Assembly: GCA_028753945.1 (NCBI GenBank)
Contig: JAPNXP010000002.1
Location: 10,292,001-10,356,000 of the forward strand
Source of the DNA: Hexactinellida sp. DTS-2022
Lineage: Eukaryota; Porifera; Hexactinellida
DNA length: 64,000 bases
Reading direction: 5' to 3'
The translations under genes were made by a program, and so were the position numbers. Shown here piece after piece: positions 45,278-57,640 of the stretch; position 1 is the first letter of the stretch; every line of letters begins with the position of its first letter. The notes below the pieces were generated by a model. That model worked only from the letters and a program-made list of their open reading frames with translations, did no database searches and was not told the DNA's origin.

Positions 45278-46388
45278 CCTAATTATCTTCTTGACCTGAA
45301 ACATATACAAAACATATTGGAATTATATATACAGTTTATAAAACAATTTGCGGGTCTCTTGCAGACCAAAAAAATTCATGCGGGCTTTTTCGGGCCGAAT
45401 ATTACTGCTCCGGGGCGGGTTTACTTATTTTTGCCACTTCCCAAATTCTTCTTTATTGCATATTTCATTTTCGCCATTACTTTTAACCACAAAACATGTC
45501 ATTGGTCCTGTCTCATAAGGTTATTCACTTTGGATGGATGGGGACTGGTTAAATCCATATCATTATTTTCGCAAATTTCAGCCTCCAAAATGATAGCCCT
45601 TTGTTCGTTATGTATCGACTCGTCATTTATTTCTGGTTAATTTATTTCATTGCCTACACATGTTGGTTATTTTCCTTGAGAATCGGTTGCGGTTGCAATA
45701 GTATGTTTGGAATAATTCCTTTCTCACTTGCAATGAATTTTTAATTTAGTCCTTCTTAACATATGGATTAGATTTAGTGGGCTCCCCACAAGTGCTGACA
45801 ATATCTTCTGATAATGTTTGTTAGCCATTATTTGGTGAAATTCCTGCATTTGAATTTTGCATTAGTTATAATATTTGTTAAAATAAAATATACTAGCAGA
45901 AACCAATTTTTGCAGCCTACGGTAGGTTCTCAACTATTTACATCTCTCTCATATCGAAAAACTCTTCACTCCTCAAATAGTACAGATTGCTTGGGTGTGA
46001 TGAGTTATACGGGACTATTTTACAAATAGGTCCCAACAACAATCGCGAACTGCTTCTGCAAACTCTATTCTCATTCTAGACAAGTCGTAGTAATGGTACA
46101 TCCATCTGAAAGTGAAGATATACTTCAATCCCACATTCCGAAGTCAACTTGGCATATCAAGGAGCATCTGTCAGCACTGCTGCGAAAGAAAAGGTGTGAA
46201 CATAACCTGTTTGAGAAGATGTGAACATAACCTGTTAAAAATTCAATCAATTCAGTTTTTCGAACTTAAGATAAAGGAAAACTTCCCTCCTTTTCAGTAT
46301 CATCTGGAGCCGAGTCTATTATATTTATTAAATATAAAAGTGATTTTATGGTAACTTACTTCAATAATATCTTAATTAATTGGACTTT

Positions 46389-46541
46389 CAAAAATACAAT
46401 GCAATTTCATCATTGCGCCCACTTTTCCGCTTCCTGGAAAGCTCATGGGCGGGTTGTTCTACTTCAACGATTTCTGTCATATCAGGGACAGGTAATTCAT
46501 CCTCCGGGACTATGCAATTTAATCTAAGGTTTTCCAACTTG
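46389..46541 (-). pseudogene. Orphan terminal exon-like frame
   Basis: Minus-strand reading from an acceptor-like ACCATAG at 46549 gives NCIVPEDELPVPDMTEIVEV, then QPAHELSRKRKSGRNDEIA and a stop at 46389. The acidic stretch followed by a basic KRKR-type signal resembles the tail of a transposase, but no partner exon was found. Confidence 0.3.
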
Positions 46542-47119
46542 TCTATGGTATTTACATTATTTGTTCAAAACTTGCTTTAATATATTTATACGATCCCTTC
46601 GGTCTCGGTCGCTTTGCGACGAATCGGTGCTACGCAAATCAAATTAACGCCCGCTTTACGGCCTTACCCATCTCTAAACAATTGATGATAGTGTATTAAA
46701 CATCATTTCCTACCAGTTCCATACTTTTAACTTGTTTACCTATAAATACCCATTGAAAGCTAACTTCTAGATTGATTTCAATTTTCATTAATTTGTTACA
46801 AATGTACTAAATTTGAAAATCATTTTGAAGTAAGGATGCGTCGACATGGCGCCATTTTACTCAAAGTTCAAGCTAGTTTGAGATGCTTTAAGTTATTTAT
46901 AATAATTAAGAGCATGCTACTAGTAGATAGATACATCCAAGCTGTTTATGACATTGCAAATAGTTCTAATGAATTGTTGTAATATTTTGGAATAAAAAAA
47001 ATGACAAATACGTAATCATGAATCATTTTCAAGGTTTGACTTTCTGACTAATAAATATATTGTAAGCTAGAAAACTTAAGAGGATATTGCTTTTTTATAT
47101 TCACTAGTATATCTGTCAT

Positions 47120-48409
47120 GAAATTACTCGCTTGAAAGAGGATGAGTCCCCGTCTCCAACATAGTGCAGTACACTAATCGATTCCGTGACACAGATCTCT
47201 TCCACAGGTCAAACGCTATCGCCCCCTCCATGGTCTGGCTCGTGCCTGTAAAATTAATAGTTAAATCGGTTGCTTCTCCTTGAAGGTATCATATTCCTCG
47301 GGAAAGGATGCCTTTCTTTCGTCGGACCAATTGCTACACTTCTTGCAGACTCGTTGCATAGCGCCATAGTCGAGGAATTTACCAGTATTTGAATCGATGG
47401 CGGCTCCGAATCCCTAATTGGAGTAATGGCCCCTCCTATGCCATGAAGCGTCATAACTTACATGACAACGAGTAGCACCATCGATTACAGAATGCTCCGA
47501 GTCAAATTTACAGCGCACCTCTTCAGCGGCAATATCCATAGAAATGGCAGACACTTTAGAGGTAACTTGATAAAATTGATCCATTGATCATTTATTCAAG
47601 TTCTTTTGCGGCACCGGGACATCCAGGAGCGCGCAGGCTAAGCGAAAGTCCTGCAAGGTGGAGGATGTTGCGTGCAGGGCAAGAGTGGCACGCACATTAA
47701 TTTCACCAGGGCGATGTGACATCTTTTAGGACTATTCACGCACTCTGAGGTAGATTCGCCAATGTGCAGCGAAATAGGGATGCGTGCCACAACTGAGTGA
47801 CATCGCTCACAATGCAACACCATGTAGGATTGCAGCCCTTCTGAATGAGGATACCTATGCAGATGTAGTGTCCCAGTGCATTTAGGATCCTGACATTGAA
47901 TCAAGTTGAACACTTTCGACAAAATGTCCATATTTATTATTTCGGACCCATGTGGAACTAACAGAGATCTAGTGGAAATGTTGCCACTATCGTTCAGGAC
48001 GACATCATAGGGCATAGACGGTGTGGGGAATTTACACCCCTCTAGTATCTTCGAACCACTAACCGATATACGTGTTCGCTTCGCTCTGACTTTGGAAGTA
48101 GGGCGGAAGAGCCCAAAGTGTTTACTTGGGAATCTTTGCGGATATCGCTTCCTCCTCTGTTTCGGGTAGTGACCGGTGAGGAAGGGGATTCTTCTGTGTC
48201 CGAAAATTCAAAGGCACTAAATCCGGCGCATAATAGAGAAACAGGAGTGGCAGGGGATTGAGGAGTACCTAGAGTTTGGGAGTACTGGGTGTTGTCGGGT
48301 AGTCCGTTTCGAGTTCCGAATCTGAGGAACTCAGGTGACTTAGATCCTCAGGAATAAACAACTGAGGGAGATCCAATTCACGATACTGTCCGTTTTCAGC
48401 TGCAGCCAT
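47120..48409 (-). pseudogene. Second Mutator-like transposase, 3' truncated
   Basis: Starts ATG at 48409 (MAAAENGQYRELDLPQLFIP), parallel to the N-terminus of the gene at 36453. The zinc-ribbon part is a 125-residue open stretch (48015-47638) with CQDPKCTG and HCERCHS. Farther on, SYDASWHRRGHYSN at about 47450 holds the first catalytic Asp, CKKCSNW a Cys pair, and YVGDGDSSSFKRV at about 47155-47125 the second Asp. The gene stops there: the Glu helix and PHD finger are missing. Stops and shifts occur between blocks, so it is older than the 34-36 kb copy. Confidence 0.83.
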
Positions 48410-48429
48410 TTATCAATACCAAACAAACA

Positions 48430-49840
48430 TCAGTTGAGTTATGTGTACTAATTATAATTATTGATAGAACTTATCTTATTTATAATGAACTTCTGCATTC
48501 TCAATTTACTTAATAACAAGTACGCCACCAATTATTCGACACTTTTGTAATCAAAATATTACAACCAAGTGGTTTCAAATGTCAGCCACAATTGATATAT
48601 GGTGGCGATTATTCTTACAATCCAGCAATCATAATTCATAACTAGTTTCTAATTACTCTGTTCTAACCACAAATAGATTGTAGTTACTCAATTTTCTTAT
48701 GGAATGCATTGTTCATTTCTGTAAGTGAGTATTACAAAGATATAATTATAGAATTGAATTAGAACAAAGAGAATTGAAACTATTCTATAATCAATGCATT
48801 TCTATATTTCAAATAATTCAAAACGACAATTACAAAGGAATAAGTTTAGTTTTAGAGGTGTAAGTCTAAATTTAGACTAGCATAAAAATAAAAAGTATAA
48901 CAACATTCCAAAATGTTTGAACTTACGTGTGGTAAATAGCAACAGTTCAATATTGAAAGATTGAATAATTCCTTTAGAGAATAGTAAATTATTGATTTAG
49001 AATATTGATAGAGAACTATTTGAATCACATAATACCATCACAATCCCAAGTAGCTATTCAAATGTAAAAAATTGTAATTATCAGAAATATTATATTTTGG
49101 TAATATTATGCACATTAGAAATGAATAAAAGATGATAAATGAATATCATAAAGCCAGTAGCGCCCACAGGGTACGCAGTATAAGCACGTGCGTTTACAAA
49201 TTTAACTGGGTAATTTTCTTGGTTGTTTGATACTTATTTTATTGATACTTATTACGTATAATTGGTTCAATGTTTTTCAGTATTATTCGTATATCTTACT
49301 TATTATATGGCGCTATTTGAATTGTAATTAATGCTCGACCCACACCTTCAGGGCGGAGGCCCAGAAAATTGATTAAATGTATATTATTGCATATTCCGCA
49401 TGCTCTATAGATGGGGTTTATTCACAGAAATTTTCATCCCAAAATTCCAAATACTTTAGGAAATATACCACCTTGCGCCACTTTGCGCCACTGACGTAAT
49501 ACAAAATTTGGTGGGGATTTCGTCACAATTTATAGCGAAATTATCTAATTTGTAATGCTTAATACCTAACAACTTAAAAAAATCTTTCTAGTAAGTAATA
49601 TGCATATTTGAGGTGTTGAAAAGTACTGAGCTCATGCTCCTAATTAAATGGGCGTATAGTTACTAGACTTGGTTACAGGGATGTTGTTATGGGATTAGCT
49701 TATATTAACGACATTATTATTTGCCTGGTTTAATTACTAGGACATTGCAATGGAATTATTGGGTTGTTACGGAGACGAAAAAGTAAAACTAACATTCGCC
49801 TAATGTAATTCACTAAGCAACATCGTTAAGTAATAATAGA
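48430..49840. other. No recognised gene
   Basis: AT-rich DNA. Words such as GTAATCAAAATATTACAA near 48550 resemble short palindromes but no bounded element was found. Confidence 0.4.
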
Positions 49841-49843
49841 TTA

Positions 49844-49976
49844 CATACATGCCAAGCTGAGCTACGGGCAAAGCGGGACGGGAAGTTGTATTTATCGGGA
49901 TATTTCGATATTTAACGGGACATAGCATATTAGTATTAGACCTCACTGTCAAAAAGCGCGACATTTGGCAAGTATG
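49844..49976. mobile_element. 133-bp MITE with CATACATGCCAAG ends
   Basis: Left CATACATGCCAAG and right TTGGCAAGTATG are inverted near-copies; AGATTA flanks both sides (49838-49843, 49977-49982). Related to 15362-15724. Confidence 0.75.
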
Positions 49977-50285
49977 AGATTAATATATTTTTGCTTTCTG
50001 TTAATTTCTTTTGAGATTTTATTGCATGTCTACACGTGATTGTACGAATTCTGCAGATTCCTTCCATTATTCGAAGTTATGACTTGATGCTCGCAAAAAA
50101 ATATTAGTGTAAATGTCCATATTTTTGCAATATTTCTGGAATTTGTAATGTTAATTTTCAAAAAAATGTGATGTGATGGAACAAAAGGGCCATCAGATCT
50201 GTGATTAGCATAACAATGTTGCTATAAAACGCTTAATTGATACAAAGTATTTTTTTAAAACAAAAAATTTGTTGTACAGTGTTAC

Positions 50286-50470
50286 AGTGCAACCTCTATA
50301 AGTGGGTCTCTATAAATGGGGAACCTCCATAAGTGGGGAATTTTTTTTCCATATTCGTATATATCCATACAAATGAACCTCTATAAGCGGGGAAGTGGGG
50401 AATGGGGGACCATAAATTTCAAGGAGTTTTTATCTGCATACAAAACAACCTCCATAAATGGGGGGAATGG
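50286..50470 (+). repeat. pogo-like end with CCTCTATAAGTGGGG repeats
   Basis: CAGTGCAACCTCTATAAGTG after TTA resembles a pogo-type terminus; CCTC(C/T)ATAAGTGGGGAA recurs four times. The opposite end was not found. Confidence 0.5.
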
Positions 50471-50499
50471 ACAAATCCTAACATGATTCTTATATCGTG

Positions 50500-52262
50500 G
50501 GTGTCGTGGAGTTAATCAGTTAATAATAGATTCCTGTGACTCGAAATCCTCCAAAGTAATAGATCAAATATCTTATTCAGATGATGAATCTTCAAAGTCA
50601 ACTTCAAGAATCACAGCACTCCTGCAAAGTGTTCAAAATGCTTAAGCATCCAACCAGTTGCTCATGAGTGCAATAGGCAACAATCAGTTCAGAATGCTGT
50701 TGAATGTTTGAAAAGAAGGGAATTACTAACAAAGTAGTAGCCAATATTCTAAGAAAACTTGCGAGTAATACAAAATCACCAGAAGTAAGTAGATTTGCTT
50801 AAAGTTTGGCTATTGAAACGATTACGGTAGCCTACCTGCCAACCCATCAGTAAGTACAGAAGATACTACTCAGTTGAAGATCGATCTTGCTATATCTGAT
50901 AATTATTTGAATAAAATTTGTAATGGATGAATAATCACGGCTTCATAACACCTTATCCTCGTAGCTCCCTAGATGCTCTTAAAATCGAAATTGGAGACCT
51001 TTTCACAGAAGATCAAATATTTCTGTAACATCGAGCCAAATTACACGAAGAAGATGAGAAATACATAGAATAGGAGACCGAGATTGTTTATTGCAATGAT
51101 ATACCCGAGCTTATTCGAAGGACTGAAGGTAAACGTCTGATCAATTCAGAGTATTACCGTTGGGGTGTAGATCATGGAAAAGGGTTTCTCAAGGTTGTGA
51201 TACAACTGAAGTATAATTTAGATTATATTGACAGTGTTAAAGTTTGCCTTTTAGTCTCTGTTACAAATGCTCCTGAAACAAGGGAAAACTTAAGGAAAAA
51301 ATTTCAGTTAATCCGACTCTTGATCTAACTGATCCCAAGACAACGCTTACATCTGATCTAAAGGTCATAAGCATGATTTGTGGTTTACGTGGAGGTGATG
51401 CAAAATACTCATGTCCTTAATGTACTTACTTGAGAACAACTGAAGAAAACGGGATTCCCTAGATTAGGCATTCATTTCGAGAAAAAGTTGGAAAAACCGA
51501 AGTGTGAGTATCAAGGTAAACCAAATCATGCAAAGGAATGCTATGGTGTTGAAGCACTTACCCTCTTACATTTTCAAAATCTAGCATTATCATTTCCGAT
51601 CGCTGCAGACACGCTCAATTAGGACAAAGAGAAAAACACATCAACATGTTAGCAGGGAAGATTTTTGGCCCTCTGGATTTCAGAAACCTACAACTTGAGT
51701 GGATAGATCCAGTTGCAGGTCCACCTCAACAATATCACGGTGGAGGTCATACAGGAAGTGCTAGTCTAAAACTCCCTTGACAATTCAAATCTAATTGACC
51801 TCCAAAGATTCCAAGGTATACGACCAATTGTACCAGTTTTACAGTGCGCCTCCTAACTTGTTCATAAAATCTTTGGGAGAGAACTGAAAGAATGTTGGCA
51901 AAGCAGCATTTCTAACTTTAAAGATGCGTACTAAAAAATGCTGGAAACCTTTAAAGAAATAGCATTGAGCAAGTTATGAAAGATAATGTAGCTAGTAGGG
52001 TTACTATAGACAAAGAAATTGAAAAGGCACTTCAGCATGTTATGGAGATCACAAGACCAACACCTAAAATTCATTTTCTGTTGGATCACTTGGAAAAAGA
52101 CCTGATTAAAATTAACGAGTTTCAAGAACATCAAAAACAATTGGGGTTGGGATATTTTTCAGAACAAGTTCTGGAAAGTTGTCACCAGAGTTTCAGTAAA
52201 TCCTTCGGTTTATTCGTTGGTAAACATAGACTTCTACGCTCAGTTGTTAAGGAAATAGATTG
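50500..52262 (+). pseudogene. Degenerate transposase-like gene of unassigned superfamily
   Basis: Protein-like blocks occur in order on the plus strand with many stops: NKVVANILRKLASNTKSPE (about 50720-50785, then GTAAGT), YYRWGVDHGKGFLKVVIQL (about 51150-51210), KVISMICGLRGGDAKYSCP (51363-51420, with a Cys pair), LDFRNLQLEWIDPVAGPPQQ (51673-51735), and a clean frame 51976-52262 containing TPKIHFLLDHLEKDL and GLGYFSEQVLESCHQSF. These resemble conserved blocks of large uncharacterised transposon proteins in invertebrate genomes, but I cannot name the superfamily. Confidence 0.55.
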
Positions 52263-52267
52263 AAAGT

Positions 52268-52581
52268 TTTCAATATTTTTCCATAAGATATGAAATTAAG
52301 ATGCGATATATGCTGTTCCATCCAAATATAAGATTAAACCTATATGTGGCAATGTCTGGAAATTATTAGGTTTCTAGGGTATACTGCAACCGGCAACCAA
52401 CACCAGAACCCCTATGTTTTTTTCAAAACTCGAGGATAGTCTAACTGGAGAAATAATTGGAATTTTCTTATAAATTTAGTCCACATGGGTATCCACACAA
52501 TCCGAAAATGCAATAAAAACGAGATTTGCAATAGTTTGGGATTTTATCGAAATTTGGGATTTTGTAGAGTATACCTGAACC
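52268..52581 (+). repeat. 3' part of the GGTCCAGGTATAC TTAA element
   Basis: Closely follows 38150-38468 (ATTTTTCCATAAGATATGAA, GATTAAACCTATATGTGGCA) and ends TATACCTGAACC before TTAA (52582-52585). The 5' part is absent. Confidence 0.85.
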
Positions 52582-53060
52582 TTAAGTACAATAAATTGAT
52601 TTTGGTTTCTTTTAAAGTAATTTATAGATGAGACATAACTTATAGTATTATTATGTACGTGTAAATGAAATAGTTGTAATTTTGTCTATAATTTTATATT
52701 TATCAAATATAGGAAGAAATATTTAGTATTGCTTCCTGAAAATTAGTTTATTTAAGGACTGTTAAGGGGTATCCATTTCTCATAGTTATATATATATAAA
52801 ATTACATAGATATATGTACAAACTGGTTAGTAAGTAGTAACCCAATAGGAGATGCATAAGTGTTCATAATTTGTTCTGAAGTAGGGGGGTGTTTTGACGA
52901 AAATGGGCCGCCCTACGAAAATGATCCGGGGGGACCATTTTCGTCAAATTTAACGAAAATGGCCCCCCCTACGAAAATGGTCCCCCATGCTTTTAACCAT
53001 TTATCAGAATAAATTTATGTTACATCATTGTGGTATGAAATCCTAGTAGTGCATAGTTCT

Positions 53061-53998
53061 ATTTCCCATTTATTGTAGTATAATAAATTTATGTTATACT
53101 TATTGTGGTATGAAAGCGGAAAGCGTACAAGTTTATAGTTCTGTTTTGACATATTTGTTCCTGATACAAATTGGTTATTTAACAAATTAGTTCCGGCCTA
53201 AATTTAGTGTAAATCATTTCTATGGGTTTGTCTATTCCATAGCAAATTAGTTCCGGCTAAATTTAGAGCAGTAACCACACTTAGACGGTTTCCCTATGCT
53301 CACTAAATTAAGTACCACTTCTTCAAACCTAATATCAAATACGTAGTAGAGAAAATACAAATATATTTTTTTTCAAATTATTGCAAATAGGGGTTAGAAC
53401 CGGATATAATTATGGAAATTGAATTCGGGAATTTTTTCTAAATCCCAGGGTTCAATACTTCTTGGTTAATAGTTTTTCTATTTTAATTAATTGACTTGAC
53501 AACAGTTAGAATACTGAACCAACCCAGCAAAGCAAAGCGGTCTCGTTTACTCATTGACAATTTGTCTTATTATTAGTTGTTTCAATTTAACAACAAACAT
53601 TGCACCCACCCAATATACATTATTGACAATGAAATGTTACTGGATATGTTACTATATACGTACTATACTAATAATAGTGACTAAATTATGTTAATCTTTG
53701 ATGATGAGAATAATCTCTCCCCAATAATTTCTGAAATCGCCGCCTATGCTTATTTACCTATTTTGTCACAATAGTATTTTTCAATTTTTGTCAAGACAAC
53801 AACAAATATCAATTTCCAGATTCTAAATTCGAAATCATCATACTTGTTACCTATTAAACCCGTTGGAACTTGGAAGCTGCCTCTATGTCCATTTCGAATT
53901 TATAAACTTTTTGATTATTTTGTAACAGCAACAATAAATATAGTGGACTCCCGTTACAAAGAAAACGGATATAACGAGAGATAATGAATATAATTAAA
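53061..53998. mobile_element. 938-bp insertion splitting the Ginger1 left terminal repeat
   Basis: ATAGTTCT is present at both borders (53053-53060 and 53999-54006), and the right terminal repeat of the same transposon is continuous across the matching point. The inserted DNA has no clear inverted ends; it includes AAATTAGTTCCGGC(C)TAAATTTAG twice (53185, 53242) and near its right end a GTGGACTCCCGTTAC word typical of pogo-type termini. Confidence 0.65.
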
Positions 53999-55092
53999 AT
54001 AGTTCTTAGTTCCATATACGTAATACTACAGTTTGACGTTTCAATTTATGGAATAATAAAGAAATGATTATAAACAATTATTTTTTGTTATATTTGCAAG
54101 AAGATAAATAATATTATTTACGCGGCCTATAAAGTTCATCTCTCTATCTTCAAGTTTGTTTAATTTTGGCCTTTCCATCCCATCATACGAGTACCAAATA
54201 CCCTCAAGTCTAACTCTCATGCAAAAATGTATTCCCATGTGGATAGTAAAGCCGAGTAGTGAGTAGTGCAACGCATTATCTTTGTGTGGGATCGAAATCG
54301 TGTCGTTGATGTTGCATACGTTAACACTTTGAATAAGATGTCCAACCTCAAGAATTAAAATTGGTTTAATTTCTATAAATTCATTTGATAGCAGCTCAAT
54401 TGTTGCATCTGAATCTCGACACTTCAAGCAAGTTTGACGTGATTTAATTTGATTGCTGATGGAAGTTTGACAATCATGATCGAACTTTGTCAGACAAGCA
54501 AGGTTTAATGTTTTTTCAGACTGGAAGCAGCAGCTCCAGCACTGAAAAGTTATAATATACTTGTCGGACCATAGAGATAGAATATCGCACAGCAGTTGAA
54601 CAACATGTCCCTCATAACCCAAGAGGTTATACTGCGAGTTTGAGAGCGGAATACTGAGCATTTTAGAAATCTGGAATCTGACTTGATCAAATTGACGAGT
54701 GCCTATCAATGATAGAATATTTTCGAGATGCGAATTGGGAGAGTAGTGTATTAATTCGAAAGTTGTCAAAAGTGAATCTTTATGTAAACTAAGTAAAGTA
54801 ACGAAGTTATCCATTGGGCATGTGTTAACTAATTCAATACCATGAATAAAGCCACCCCAAGTAACTCACAAATCTTCCAGGGAGTTGATCGATGGAAAAG
54901 GTGCGTTAACCAAAAGTTGCGGCTGGGTTAACTCCTTTTCAGATTGAGGAACGTTTATCATCATTTCAGACAAAACTGGGTATAGAACCTTTGTAGTGTA
55001 ATCGATGCTTTTTTGTTGCCAATGTGTCGTAAATTCAAAATCATCTTTAGTATATTGGAGCAGGGGTATCTTGATTTCAAAGCTCTCTAAGT

Positions 55093-55380
55093 CACGGTAC
55101 GTGGTATACCGATGGTATAATTAGGTATAATTAATTATACCAAATTAGGAATTGTTCGGATAATATTCTAAACTTCCATTACACATTTAATATACCTACA
55201 TCTATACTACCCTAAATACTCGAAATATACGTAGTATATTGTGCTATAATATTGGTATAATCTAGGTGTAATCTAGGTAAATTCAATAAATATTAAGCAA
55301 AAGGTGAAATAGCGAAACTAGACACTAATTTGGTATAATTGGTTATACCTAATTATACCATCGGTATACCACGTACCGTG
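55093..55380. mobile_element. hAT-type MITE in the Ginger1 gene
   Basis: Ends CACGGTACGTGGTATACCGA and exact inverted copy, ~55 bp long; CTCTAAGT duplicated (55085-55092, 55381-55388). Removal of it and one duplication restores the transposase frame. Confidence 0.96.
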
Positions 55381-56011
55381 CTCTAAGTACCATTGTATTA
55401 GTATTTCAGTCATCTCCTGACTAATGTCAAGAGTCATCAAACTCGTTTCAGGTATTTTAGTAGGTGGAAAATGTTCTTGTCTCCAATCGAATAGTTTCCT
55501 AAAGGAAAAATGAAGTCTTTTATCAAGTTCTCGATGGAATTCGTTGAGTGGAATATTATTCTTAATGGATTTTATTATTCGATCTTTCATTGAATTGAGA
55601 AATTCGATTACTTCTTCTCGTGATTTTCTTGTGACATTGGTTTCAAACGTTGACTCTTCGGCTCCAGTAAAAGGAGACGATGGGATCATGATATCTTCAT
55701 CTGATATTTCTTGTTGGATCTTATGATCGTCTGTTTTGGTATCCAAACGGTGATATTTGCTTAGTGGTACATCTGTGTTTGTTTTAGGGGGTATTCTGTA
55801 AAGTTTAACTTTTGATCTCATCACACGTCGAGTAGATTTATTTCGAAGAATCTGAACATTAGTATGATTCACTTTTGTCACAGGGCAGGGACCGATCCAT
55901 TTGTCCTGTAACTTTCCTCCCTTTTTACCCCGATAAACATTTTCAATCAATACATTATCTCCGATCCTAAGTTTAGCGGATGCGACTGGGTTTAACTTCT
56001 TGTCAAAGTTC

Positions 56012-56369
56012 TAGGGTTGCCAGATTTTCATAAGGCCAGACCCGGACAAAATTTTTTCTCTACACTATAAACCATATTTGTTGTTACTAACATATCTACC
56101 GTACATCTAAGGCATATTGTTAACAATGTATCAAAATGCTAACTACTATACATTGTGTTATTTAATTCTGAAACATAACATAACATAATATTAACTAGTA
56201 ACTAAGGAATGATAACCTATAACATTAGGAAAATATGAATTATTGTGCATTTGCTTCATAATAGTGCTAACTTCTCCAAACCCGGACAAAATAGTTCCAA
56301 ACCCGGACCCCGGACAAATGGCTCTAAATTCGGACTGTCCGGGTCAAACCCGGACGTCTGGCAACCCTA
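56012..56369. mobile_element. hAT-type MITE in the Ginger1 gene
   Basis: Ends TAGGGTTGCCAGA and TCTGGCAACCCTA are inverted copies. Flanks TGTCAAAG (56001-56008) and TGTCAAAC (56370-56377) match at seven of eight positions, with three extra bases on the left. CCCGGAC words cluster at both ends. Confidence 0.9.
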
Positions 56370-57489
56370 TGTCAAACTGCTGTTTTATGAGCTTTTGAGA
56401 GTGCAATAGCTGTTCTCCAGCTTTTTGGATATTCGACTCCTGGGCTTCGCACATGAAATCAATTAGGTCTTCAACCTGGTCCTCTCCAGCCCACTGATCT
56501 AAGGAAGTTTCTTCGGGATACTGATATGCCTGGTTTTGTGCTTGTATAGGTAGTCGAGGCTTTCTGGATCCATGCATCAACTCGAAAGCTGAGAAATTAG
56601 TTGTTGCTCGTGGTCTAATATTGATAGAGAACGTAATCTCTTCTAGGAAAAGAGACCAGGTTTCATTCTTTTCGTTTAATGACTTTACTAGAGCTTGTTT
56701 GATGGCCTTGTGAGACGACTCAACTAATCCATTTGTCTGAGGATGGTATGGAGTTGAAAAGATTAACTTGGAGTCATAAGTTTTGTGCAGTGCTTGGCAT
56801 ATTTTATTCGTGAATTCAGTGCCATTATCAGTTATTATTCGAACTGGGGCTCCCTGTCTACAGTATATCGAGTACAATCCTCTTGCAACTTCCGTGGCTT
56901 CTTTAGAAATGAGTGGACGAGTTTCTATCCACCTGGTAAAAAAAAAGTTAGGTCCATTCCCACACGATACCATACTTTAGTAATGATTGGTAACGGTTTC
57001 AATGGAGTAGTAGGACTTTTCAAGCTCGATTGATTTTTTTGACAGCGAACACATGTAGTAACATACGTTTCGATATCTTTGTAAATGCTAGGCCAATAAT
57101 AACGGTCTTTAGCTATGTTACATGAGTATCTAGCACATTTGTGTCCAGATTTATCATGAACTTCTTTGAAAATGTCCTCTATGTCACTGCGTCTAATAAC
57201 TAATAACTGACATCCTACTAAGGATCTGAAAAGTTTTCCTGCTACAAGTTCGTATCTAGCAGCTTTCTTGCGAATCATTCTTTTCTGTTCTTTATTAGAA
57301 GGATCCGGGTATGATTTTGAAAGTAGATAATTTGAAATTGATTCATAGTCGATGGAATTCATGGTGATTTGTAAAAGATTCCTAAATGCACTGTGTTTAT
57401 TTAGCTATTATCAAAGCTTTTATGCATGCTGTAATCAACAAGATTCTACTAACTCCATTTAGTTACTTACGAACAATACATATTCTATA

Positions 57490-57640
57490 ATATTCAATAA
57501 AATGAAACGTCAAAATGTGTTGTAATTACGTATATGGAATTAAGAACTATGCACTACTAGGATTTCATACAAAGCATTAGGGGGTGCCATTTTCGTAGGG
57601 GGGGCCATTTTCGTTAAATCTGAAGAAAATTGATTACGTA
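57490..57640. repeat. Partial duplicate of the Ginger1 right terminal repeat
   Basis: TTACGTATATGGAATTAAGAACTATGCACT and the following CTAGGATTTCATAC appear at 57526-57569 and again at 57635-57679, each followed by AAGCATTAGGGGG and CATTTTCGTAGGGGG words. The subterminal region is therefore present twice on this side. Confidence 0.85.

Larger units (their letters stand above)
54068..57362 (-). pseudogene. Ginger1 transposase with C-terminal USP/C98-like cysteine-protease domain
   Basis: From ATG at 57362: YLLSKSYPDPSNKEQKRMIR, GKLFRSL, an integrase HHCC finger (VHDKSGHKC...TCVRCQ), first catalytic Asp in YRVGMDL, second in IITDNGTEFTN, Glu in NGLVESSHKAIKQ, RIGDNVLIENVYRGKK and the GPY/F motif as KWIGPCPV (about 55890). 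A ~170-residue linker follows. The C-terminal domain (54850-54068) has NTCPMDNFVTLL, a probable catalytic-Cys box, two Cys pairs (CWSC, CLKC), and a His box LGFTIHMGIHFC with WYSYDG after it, the layout of USP-type/C98 peptidases. Breaks: a shift at a run of nine T near 56945, two hAT MITEs (56012-56369 and 55093-55380), and one TGA near 54870. Apart from these the frame is continuous, so the fusion is genuine. About 20 residues after the first Asp appear deleted. Confidence 0.82.

Noticed and set aside
45317-45640. Membrane protein frame of 107 codons
   Set aside because: Hydrophobic composition is what AT-rich DNA gives by chance; no family or splice context supports it.
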